Source: Mermis nigrescens
Taxonomy: Eukaryota; Nematoda; Enoplea; Mermithida; Mermithidae
Reading direction: 5' to 3'
Length of the DNA: 64,000 bases
NCBI GenBank assembly: GCA_036768485.1
Contig: JAVLUZ010000081.1
Coordinates: 248,001-312,000, forward strand
A program made the position numbers and the translations under genes. The notes beneath the pieces were generated by a model. The model ran no database searches. It saw only the letters and a list, made by a program, of their open reading frames with translations, and had not been told where the DNA came from. This document shows, in pieces, positions 12,501 to 24,500 of this stretch. Numbering within the stretch: position 1 is the first letter of the stretch; each line of letters starts with the position of its first letter.

Positions 12501-15500
12501 AGGAATCTGACTTACGGCGGCAACAGTAACGTTAGAATCATCAATATTTTGTTTTTCTGAATTTTTAGTCCAAAAGACCTTTTTTCTCGAATTTTTTGAC
12601 ATTGATTTATTTTTTGAATTATGACATTTTGTTTTTGGTTCATTATGTTTTAAAAGGTTCCAAAGCGTGTTTCCAATGGACTCAATGGGTGGAGAACTCG
12701 AAGTAGTGGGCAAAACAGAGGTGTAAATTCTCGAACGTTTCCGAATTATATATAAATATGCAAAATACCCAATTACTGCGGTCACAAGAATCAATAAAAT
12801 TAAATTGATTAAAAGTTGGATAGGTCCTTTCAATAAAGTTCTGAAATTTGAGGTAAAACTAGATTGAGTTCCAGTAAATAAGTGTTCTAGGGCATTTCCA
12901 GCCCCTTCTAATGTATTTTTGATTCCAATTCCGACTCCTGCTAATGTGTCATAAAGTGCCCCGGGTTGGAGGGCCATCTGTGATGTATATTGTATCAGAC
13001 GATTTATAGTTTTCTCTAGATGTTCAGTTTTATATAAATAATTTCGGAAAAGGCCAAAAGTGGGTTGACCAGCAGCTAAGCGATCATGGAAGACAGCCGG
13101 TGTATTAAATTGAAAGAGGGAGGTAGTGTCTTTCCAGTTTAGTTCGACAGGAATTTCACTAACATGAATCATTCCCATATTAGTTATCCATTTATCTTTA
13201 TAACGGAAAATTTCAATTTTTTTATGTAAACAATTTACCGTTTCCGAAAAATGCACTAGATCAGATCCACCAGGTAAAACAAACCATACTTCCTTTTCAT
13301 ATTCTACCGGGAGATATTTATAGCATGTATCATTGATTTTATGGTCCATATAAATTTTAGTCGCATTAATTTTTTTACATCCCCATATAGTCAAGGCCTG
13401 GCCGGTAAAATCGGCCACTATATCTGTACGTTGAAAGAAAGCTCGGGCTCCTACTGTTGGGTCAATATATAATAATTGCCAAATAACGTCCATATGTCTT
13501 TGGAGACTATGACAAAGTTCGATCCAAATTCTTCGAAAATTAGATATTTCTTCTTGGAGAAGCCTTAATTCTAAATAGTTCAATTTTAAATTAACTGGGT
13601 CAAAATCAATTTGAGCGACCTTTTTATAAATTTTTGGTACACTTGGGCTCCGTAAGGGTTCCATTTGGGCTATTTGAACTATTACTCCTTGCTCTGAACT
13701 GTATACATCTAACAAATCACTACACTTTGTATATTTTTCTTTTATTATAAACGCACTCTGCAATTCATCTATTACTACATAAGGATAACTTAAAAGTCCA
13801 TTATAGGTGCCATGGGAAGTATATGGACAAATTTCTTGAAATATTTCGCCATTCCAAATAAAAGTGCTTTCCAAATTTTTGCATTTTCCATAAATAGGTC
13901 TACATGAACTTAAATCACCAAGATCAGATATAAGATTATCTCCGTCCCAACTGGCTACTTGGCCTTCTTCAATTACAAAATTTGAAACTGATGTACATAC
14001 GTCACGGCAACACCACGAAAATCGAATATTTAGGGTTAAATCAGTGGTCAAAAATCCATGGGGATCTCTGATTAATTTATGATTCATATAATTTTTCTTA
14101 TCGTAAGAATCTTTACAAGCATCATAGGGTACAGGCGTAATAGTACTTTGATCAGAAATTATTCCTTTTGAGCCGAAAAATCCCATATTAGTACAAACAA
14201 TTCGGGAAACTATCATACATTTTATGGCAGGAGTGTTTTTAGGTTGAACGCGAGGTATAAATACGGTAACATTTTTCTTGATTGGTTTACTTAGGGCTCC
14301 TCCGGGTAAGGTGCAACGAACAGAACGGGGTAAACTAACGGGATGACCGCTTCTACTTGTTCCGCAGATTTGAAATTCCCCTTCCCCAAGTGCTGTGGGT
14401 GCATAACACATAAAAACACATAGCAACAATGTGATGACTATCATAAAATTAACTGCACTCTTTCCTTTAATTCGCTTTTCCACCTTAGCATTACGATTCG
14501 TTGTCTGATAGGTCTGCAAATGCACAGAACATAAACTTCTATTCATCACAAATAATTGGGGAAACGAAAATTGAAATGTGGGAAAAAAATTAGCTTGTTG
14601 ACTTTGGGAAAATAATTTTCTCAATGGAAAAAGATGCAGATTGGCAATATTTTTGGAGAATGAATAAAATAAATTTATAATTTGTTCATAGCAGCTGTGG
14701 CTAATAGATTCAAGCAAAATATAATGTTTTAATTTAACTTTGATAACTTTTAAATCCAGACGCATATAATAAAAGCAATGGCGAGTCAATAAACACATTT
14801 CAAAAATATATGCATAAATAAAGGAATACAACTCAATAATAATAGATTTAAAATTATTTTTGAATTCTGAAAGTTTATCAATTTGCATAATACAACATAA
14901 GTGCAAATAGATATTTGATATCTTGTTCGTTATATAATTCAATGTAAGGCTTTTGTGATTTCTAATAGATTTTATAAAGAATAATTTAGTCGTAAAAGTA
15001 AAAACTAAAAAAATAATTATCAGTAAAGAAAATGGTTCACCTGAATATTCGTGGCGGTCCCATTTAGTGCTCGTTGATGGCGTTTCCTCATCCTTCTTCA
15101 TGCCGTCACGGTCATATTCTTCGACGGATGACTTTTCTTTCTTTTCCAATTTGGGTATTTTTACGACGGGCGGCATGCTTGCTGGACGGCAACGCTTGCG
15201 ACTAGCCGTTGTCTCATATTCAGCCTGATTTCCGTGTACTGGGCAAGTTGTGCATGTGCATGGGGAGCGAACTTCAAAATCGAATAATGATCGAATAGGA
15301 TTCGAATTCGGCCAGCCTAAAACATTCATATTAGGTGAATGCAGCACATTCCAGCGGCCCTCAAATTCGTTTTCAACGGCGGACATATATGAATCAGTCT
15401 CCGGTTCTAAATTTAAATTATTTAATGGTTGTCCAGCCGAAATGGTCGAATCGATAGGATAACCATTATGGCCCCATAAAACTAGAGCCGGATAACCTTG

Positions 15501-18500
15501 CGGATCATTGTGGCCGCACGTATAGCCATCATTTTCTTCATCACTCGAACTATTCAAATCGGGAGATATGATTTCTGGCTCTCGAAAAACGTCGTCCAAA
15601 TAGTTGTTGATGTCGTTGATTCTCTGCTCATACATAAATTCATCTCGGTTCGTTGGAGCCTCTCTATCAGCGAAATCGCGCCGTAGGCCTGGAGCTAGGC
15701 CATCGATTTGAAATGATTCAGTGGGTGTTGGAGATGGAGAACGAGAATGAAATGGGGGCTCGCCTTGATTTAAATTTTCTAAATTTGTGCCAGAAAACTT
15801 CGGCGGCGGTGAGGCAGGGCTGTCAGGGATGGCATTTGACGAGTCTGTGGTTGGACAGGATATAACATTTACTTGAGTATTTATTTGAGTATCAGGAATA
15901 ATGGGGGTAGAAGTGCTTCGTCTTCTACATCCAAAAAACTCAAATTTCCAGGAGGTTCATCATTATGATTTTCTGCAGTAATATAATGATTTATTTTCCT
16001 TTTAGATTCATCAAGATTTGGAGAAAATCGTACGGTTCGATTGTTTTTTAATGTAGAATCAGCAGATTTAACTCGATCGTTTATGGGGGTAGTAATTTGA
16101 GGAACCACATCATTTCTGCCCGTATTATATGCACGATTATTATTCCTATTTCCATGTATAATCTGTGCATTATAAACATTACTATTTCTTTGCGACAAAT
16201 TATCTCTATTACCGATAGAATTACTATTACGATTATTAAAATTTTGATAATCTCTACGATTTCTATAAGAATTATTAATATTACCATTTCGAGTTATCGG
16301 GCAATCGCGGGGATAATGTTGGCCTGATTCGCCACATTTAAAGCAAGTGATGTGCGGTCCAATTGGCCGCACACGATTCGCATAACACACATCTGCAGTG
16401 TGATTCCGACGGCCGCATCGCCAGCAGGTTGGAGAACCAATACTTTTCGATAACATATTTTTAATTTGTTGTAATTCTTTTTCCATGGCTATCCGATCTA
16501 TAGATGGTGAGATAGATAAATTATACGCATGAGAGCTTATGGGTGGAACGGGATATTCTTGTATGGACTCCCGAAAAATTTGCTGCTCAGTATACGTAGC
16601 TCTTTTTATTGCATCAGCAAGAGTAGAAAATTCTTGATATTTTATTCCTTCATAAATTTTCGGATTTAATCCTCGTATAAAAATTGGTTTTATGATAGAT
16701 TCACGATTATTTTCCGAAAGTTGGGGGTAAGCAGATCTTGCCAATTTCTTTAATCTCTCGGAAAATTCCAAAACGGCTTCAGTTTTCCGTTGCCTTGCGT
16801 CGTATATCATTCCTTGGTATATATCAGAATCCCGGCCCTCCGGAAATTGCTCCTTTAGTGCTTCTATTAACTCTGCATACGTTGGTTCACGAAGAGTTTT
16901 AAGTACATTAGATAAGGTTGCTAAAGCGGTTCCGGTCAGGTTGGACTCCAGGAATGCTAATTTATAGGCAGTATCGGCATTTGAGACTCCTTGAAGAGTC
17001 AAATATTTCTCATATTTTTCCAGCCAATCTCGAAAAGATTCTCCAAACGCACCAGAAAAAGGTTTTGGAGGTCTACTGCTGATAAGGGTGCCTAACCGTA
17101 AAAGAGGGTCTCCTATGATACCTGGGGGTTGATTACCATCCCTTACAGTTTCTCTGAGCTGTTTCACTTCTTCAGTTAGAGGTTCGGCAAAGCCTTCAAA
17201 AGCTTTTTTTAAAGCAGCCTCAAGTTGAGCTGGATCGGTAACCATACTTCTTGTCACTGGTCTACCAGATTTTTGTATTAAAAATTCTTTAAAAGGTTTT
17301 AACGAACTTTCTGGAAAAACGCTGGTTTTTTGTAAAATTTCTGTGGCTTGAAAAGAATCAGTGGGTATGAAACCTTGTTGGGACGTACAAGGTGTCTCAG
17401 AAAACAATCTAGATCTGCGAGGAGGAACGGGAGGTCGAGTCTCTGCCCTGGGGGTACTGTGAGCTCTTGGGGTACGAAAAGTACTTTGAAAAAGTGAGTT
17501 AAGAAAATTTTGATGAGCGTCAAGAGTACTTTCGAAAGCTTCAAGAGCTTCAGACTGCGATAAATGTTCCAAATTATCTTCACTTTCACTAATTTTATCG
17601 TCAGAATTAATAGATTCCGTATTACTCTGATTAGAATCTATTTTGAAAATTCGTTCTAATAAATTTTGTTAAATAGATTCCGTATAACTCTGATTAGAAT
17701 CTATTTGAGAAATTCGCTTTATTATTTTAACTTTATTTTTCACGCTTCCAATTTCAATTTCGCGTTTTTACGCTTTATAATTAATAATAAACAAAGGTTT
17801 ACTGAAGACCTGGCCAGTATCTATCAGCAAAAATAATATAAGGGTACCCAACGGTGCTATGTATAGTCACCGCCACGCGCGCTCAAAGGAAAAAAATTAC
17901 GGAAAACCTTTCAAATATAATTTATTCAATTGTGTTTTCACCTCGTTTCTAGAACGTAAGGATATATCCACAAGGTCGTATTTTCACCTCATAATTTACG
18001 TAGGAATATATCTACGACAGTGTTACTTCGTTGCGTGATTTCCTTAGCCCCTAATAAGGACTCCACAACTTATTAACACCAAATTCGATAAATTCCTAAT
18101 AATATGTATAAATTTAGGAATTTACGCCGTAATTTTTTAAAGGGAAGACGTGGTTAGAAGGTAAAACATATAAAACTTCCAGGGGATTAAATAAATTCCA
18201 CTATGTTTTTCGAAGCTAAAAGCGAATAAATTTCTTATTAATTTTATGGATTTCCTCGCAGTCAATAATTAATTTATTACTAATAAGTATTTTAATTATG
18301 GGGGTTCAAAAGATAATCCAATATTTTTAAGCCATTTTTTTCAAGATAGAACGGACAATCCCACCGCTGCCACCACAATTAATGTCACGTTACGTACTGC
18401 GTTAATTATCATAATATTTGGGGGTGATTTTATTGTTAAATCATTCACAGCAAAAAAGTATAATATGCAGCTATTAACTAATTAAACTTACAGTGCGTAA

Positions 18501-21500
18501 GATAAATTCAAAAAAACAACGCAGACGATGACACGCGACGATAAGCGGGATTCTTAAAATGTCCGAAGCCGAAAGCGGCTATACAGCGTTATTAGAATAA
18601 TTAATTCCGAATAAATACAATTAACGACGCAGATGGAATTAGGTCAACGGATAAACTGAGCGCTTATCTATGGTGATATAAGTTTTTATATTTTTTGTCT
18701 TGGGGGTGTGATTAGCTAACACGTGACTTTTCCTATTGGCTGTTCATTAGCTAGATTTTCAGATTCTAGATTATGATTGGTGGTTTTAAAATAGGCCAGT
18801 GAATTGCGTCATTGATATCCATATTTTGTTCATCATGTAGATTATATGCAAATTCCTTTCTGGGCCCAAAATTCACATACTTTCAACATAATTCTATTTA
18901 TTTTATGTAATAACAGGTGTTGTCTGGTATTAGTGCGTATTTTGTATTGAATTCAATGGATATTACGGGGGTTTCTTAGGGTTCAAAAGAATTAAATATA
19001 CTTTGAGTGGGACTATGTAGATTTTGCGGAGGGTCATGTGTTTCGAAGGAAATGTATATACTTTTCATAAGGTCTGTGTAGTTTTTATGTGAGGTTTCGT
19101 CTTTTTCAGGAAATTAGTATATTTTGTAAGTAGGTCCTGTTGATTTAATATGAAAACAATTGCTACTCGATTAAAGGAGTATATTTTGAATGTATTCACG
19201 TGGATTTGATAGAAGATTAGCCTGGGTGGCTGTTTGGGGTCATCTGGCGCTCTTAACCATAGGTGTATGGATTAAAGATAAATAACATCAAGTGATTTGA
19301 TTGATACTTAAATTCCAGACCGAAACTAAAAAAAAGACGAAGCAATAAATATAATTTTGACATTTAAAAATAAAAATTTAGTATACTTGCGTGGTTAAGA
19401 TACTTACATGATATAAAATTTAAATAAACGCGAAAACACGCATTTTAACAAAAAACTACTAAAAATTGAGTTTTCCAAATTAAATAAAACTGCAAATTTT
19501 CGCTTTTCGTGACACAAACATGCATTGTTTTGACGGGTAACTGAATGATAAACCTTTTTTAAAACACTACTCGCAAATTATTTCATAATAATAATAATTA
19601 TAATTATTATGCGCTGTCATTATCAAAGCGATTCAAATATTTTTTCTTGTTAAAATCCATGAAAATTTATGTCTGTCCATTTTGAAATGTATGCGGCTCA
19701 GAAATTTTCTTAAATTATTTGCATTTGCTGACTCGTCGACCGGATTGTTGATTTTTAGCCGGAATCGTTCATATTGTTTTGCTAGACTACTAATTTTTGT
19801 TGCTTTCTCGTGCACTGTTCAATTGCTTGCGATTTTTGATGGCCGACACATCATTGCGTTGATTTACACACTGATGTATTTGTTGCCCTATGCCTGGCTT
19901 TCGCTTGCTGTTTCTGTCGATGCAGGATTTTACGTTAATTGAATTAATAACGGCATTGACGCAAATTTTAATTCAATAAATTTTCTGACTGCAATTGTTA
20001 TCTTTCTTTCAACGTCAACACTTGATAATGAAGCTGGAAACAGTTTGAGAAAAAGTAAAAAGTGTTGCCGTTAATATTTGCTTATGCAAGCTCTAGTTTA
20101 GCTTTCCTCGAGCATTTCTGGTTTGAAATTTAAAAAAATATTTACGCCAATTTTTTTAAATCGATCCAACGTAGGTTTTTCACTCTGATTACGTAGGTTT
20201 TTTACTCTGATTATGGTTAGTTAGACTGCCTTTTTTGTAATGAGAATGCAGTGTTTAAGGACAAAATCATGCTAAGAAAAAGTGGCATACTAGCAAGAAA
20301 AAATGGTCCGATGGAGCAAAAAAAGATGAATGTACTTTGATTTATTTATTCTTAAGGATGTAAAAGGAGGGGACTAGGGAAAATTTCCCTATACGTGCAA
20401 AAGCCGTGAGAATATGCTAAACAGTCAGACTTCCTCTAAACAACGCAAAAATCGAAGTAAATTCTGCGGCCTGTGAAAATTTGAGTTTTAGTGTACAGAA
20501 ACAGGCATAAGCCGCCGAACATACTTCGATTTTTGCGTTGTTTAGAGAAAGTCTAACTGTTTAGCACATTCTTACGGCTTTTGCGCGTTTAGCGAAATTT
20601 TCCCTAGTCCCATCCTTTTACACCCTCAAAAATAAAGAAATCCAAGAATATTCCTCTTTTTTGCTCCATCAAAGCATTCTTTCTTGTCATTTATATAATT
20701 AATATAATAAATTGGTATTTTTCATATTTTTATTACTGCTCTTTTCTCTGATTAATGCAAGTTGTACTATACGTTTATATTTTCATCCGTTTTAACTTAT
20801 TTTTACATTATTTATCCTTAAATTCTATTTAAAGGCATTAGCGACTTGCCTCAATACCGTGTTAAATTTATTGCACATTAAACCGGCTAATTCAGTGCAC
20901 GAAAAATTGTTGGAAAAATGCCCGCTGTTTGTCTCGAAGGGAAAACGAAGCATGTCGAAATTAGGCAAACAGGTATTTGAAGGAAAACCAATAAATGGGG
21001 AAAACTGAAGAAAAGAAAAAATTGAATTAAGTTATGTGTCAATCTAATTAAATATTATTAGCAATTTATTATGATTATAATAATTGATAATTATAACGAT
21101 TAATCATGCATGATTAATAAAAATGTCTTGAATAATTTTAAATTATAAACTGTTCAAATCGCGTCTCCCCTGGTTATTTAAACGACCTGGTAATTAAAAA
21201 GGAATGAGAAGGCGAAAATTCGATCATAAAACTAGCTTAGAAATTAGATGGAAAAATATAAAACAGGGAATCTCGTTTTCTAGTAAGACCAGAATTTTGA
21301 GGCTTATTTTTTACGAAGTACTTAAAATCTTCTAAAAAGCTAGAAATATCTCCAAAGGAATCTCTAAAAGGCCGTTTTAGTCGATGTTTCAATTTTTTTG
21401 AATTTGTTCCCGCCATTTTTGTGAATTTGGACACGATCTAAGTTAGCCGAATTAAGTATTTGATAAACTATTAAGTTAAATAATAGAGAAATAATGCCGC

Positions 21501-24500
21501 GAGAATGCTGCTTTGGTACTGGTTGCAATTAGATATGCACAGCATAAGACTTCTGAGGGGGAATTGTAAAGTGCCGATTTAGGCCCAAAAAAGGTAGGCA
21601 CGAGTCAAAAACACAATTTTTCGGCGTTTCTGACGATGCTTTATCTTTCTAGAGCATAAAAACATGAAAAAAAATCCAAAAAAAATCGAAGCAGTCGAAC
21701 GAATTGAACAAATAGTAGTCACTGTGGCGCAAAGCGCCGAAATCTGACTTTTTTGAGCAAATAGATAGCTAAAAACGCTTAAAAAAGCACCTTTTTATTA
21801 ATTTTTAAAAATTTTCTGAAAACTTTTGAAAATCGCGATCTCTGGGGGATGGGGGTGAAATTTTTTCTGGGGATAAGGGTGAAACCCTTCCCTAAGATCA
21901 TGTATGGTCACAATCAATCGCAGCCAGGGCTTGAATTTCAAGTTTTTAAAATCTTCAGACCGAAAAATTGACGATAAATGTAAAAAACACTATATATAGG
22001 ACGTTTAACATTAAGGTGTGAAATTAATTAATCAATTAAAATAATTAGTTACTAAATTCATTAACACACTGACGTGTGTAGAAACATTGCTATAAACAAA
22101 AAATGAAGTATGGAATTTTAGGCGGTCTAGTGCCGATTTCGATTCTGTTCGTCATCTAAAAATTATTAACTATTTTATCATTTTGATTTCATTGAAAAAG
22201 GAATCAAAATAATTTTCTACAAATAAAAGCAGAAATTTCAGAAAATTAAATTATTATTTCAATTTGATTATTTCTTTATTTGGATTTCACTATCAATGAT
22301 TGCAATTTTCACTTCTATGCACACTTGAAATTGGATATCAACTTCCACGGACAACGCCTATATTCATGGGGGTCCGGATGTGAAAAATTATAAAGGTATA
22401 AAAAAAGGCCGAAAAATAGATGTTATGAGCAAAAAACGCATTTTCGACATTCCTCATGTAGCTCTATCGTATTGCAGGGAAAATACAAAAAAACGGAAGA
22501 AATTTCAAAAATAGAATTCGATTGGGTTGGTAGAATTCTGGGAGGGTATCATGACCCCAGGATCCCCTCCGTATGCCCGTCTGTTGATTTTGATCATCCG
22601 TCCAAATTCTCGAAATAAATGAGTATTAAAATTTTCTCTGATAATATTTTAAACGTATTTTAAAAAGTATTTATACTCACCTATCCTTACTTACAGGCGA
22701 TGCAAATCAAAGGCCACCAATTTCTATTTACGCTCGTTTCTTCGCCGACGCTTTGTTTTCAGTGTCAGGAATTAATTTGGGGCGTAATGCCGCAGGTCTT
22801 CATGTGTTCAGGTGACGTCAAACATTTTTTGGTGACGTCATCACTTACTTATCGATTTACTCAAATATCTATCTAATCAGAGTTTAAGTCGAGTAAACTC
22901 AAGTAGAGAGAAAGTACTAAAACGTAATATATTAAATAGTGAAAATGTTTTCAAAAAAATGTTGTGAAAAGTAAAAAAAATTTGATATTTTTTCAATTTT
23001 TATCCCAGATTTTTAATTAAAACTGTAATAAAAAAGCTAAAAAAATTGATGATTTCAGGTTGTGAGATTTTGATTCACAAAGCATGTTTGTCCAGCCTGG
23101 AGGACGCTTGTTATGGGCCCAATCGCTTCCCGGCCCAACCGGAAATGGCCGGACCAGAACACGTGGCCCCCGATTCTGGTCGTTTGTCACGGAAAGATGA
23201 GACAATAGGGGGTCGCGAAAAAACTGAACGTTTTCCCAAAGTAATTTTTTTATTGATTTTTATTCGTAATTATTATTTTTATTTATTATTTGTTTACATT
23301 TATATATTTTTTAATTCATTTTTTGTAATTAAGTTTTTAAACTATTTTATAATGACTTTACGAATTTTTCATTTTTATTCGTGCATTGTTATGCCGATAG
23401 TTTTCTTCTGCTCAATTTTTTGAAGTTTCAGTTTTTGAGCTAGAAAAAATGACTAAAAAATGCAACATTTGGTGACTTCGTGAATCGAGTGCCTGATTGA
23501 ATAGTTTTTAAGAGCTCTGGACAATGATTTATGTCCATTAGTATTAAGTAGCAATTAGGGTGAGAAACATAGACTTTAATTTTAACAATTTAAAAAGATG
23601 TCAAAAAAATCTACTGCGTGCTAAATCCAGGCACGTAGCCGTGGAGGGGGGATGCGGGGGTCCGGACCCCCTCCGAAATTCAGAAAAAAACGAAAAAATA
23701 GGTTTTTTCACACGTTATTTTGTGCTATTTATGGCTTAGACCCCCAAAATTGGTGTTGACCCCCCAAAATAGGAGGGCTAGCTACGTGCCTGGCTAAATC
23801 CACAGTGTGATAAATCTACAATATGCTAAATGCTGTAATGAAAAAATACAATATATGAATCTGAGCGTGGGATGGCCAATGATTGCCAATCTATTGCGCA
23901 AGTACGCCACATGCACATACGTACTTACCTAATGCGCATGTCGTATGATACTTATATATTTTCAACAAAAAAAAAACAGTAAGAAAGAAAAAATTTAATA
24001 AGCTAGAAAAATACACATTTTTTTGTCGAAAAATATTCTTTCACCTGCTTTATCCTTTTTAATTTTTATCTTTAATTTTTGACAATTTTTGATCTTACTC
24101 TTTTTTACCTATCATACGTGTTTCTAGAAAGTTGAGGAGCTTGATACTCTAGAATGGGAGCTGACCAGACATGCACAGGGGGTTTGGGGGTCTCTAGACC
24201 CCCATACTGGAAAAATGGAAAATTTTGTTGGGAAAAGGAGGCAAAATGAAGGCCAAAAACAAACGAAAATTGAAAATTTTTCTCAAAAGTGCTTTAAATT
24301 GACTAAAAACTGTGTAATAACGTAGTTTCAACGCTGTTTTACCGCTTACCAGTGTTTTTTTGTACAAGGTCCGTTTGTACATGTACAAAGATGGTCCCCA
24401 AAAGTCTTTGTACATTTTGCACATGCAAATTTTTGTGTACTATAATATAGTACAGTAGCGATTTTAGTGTGGTAAAACAGGGTTTTCGATCTTAGGTAGT

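Larger units (their letters stand above)
7709..19514 (-). mobile_element. Ty3/gypsy-type LTR retrotransposon with envelope-like region between Gag and Pol
   Basis: The element is 11.8 kb, bounded by two 1.13-kb direct repeats. On the - strand the order is: 5' LTR (18383-19514), tRNA-Leu PBS, leader, gag (17572-15881), slippery site, unknown region, envelope-like region, protease, reverse transcriptase, RNase H, integrase, polypurine tract (8852-8842) and 3' LTR (8841-7709). All catalytic motifs are intact and both LTRs match almost base for base, so it is a recent insertion. The order PR-RT-RH-IN and the RT type (YLDD, GLCNAPASF) place it in Ty3/gypsy (Metaviridae). No clear target duplication was found, because the left LTR lacks its expected first six bases. 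Confidence 0.93.

Noticed and set aside
19682..19942. 86-codon + strand frame beside the LTR
   Set aside because: No domain, splice context or repeat relation; hydrophobic composition is expected from AT-rich DNA.
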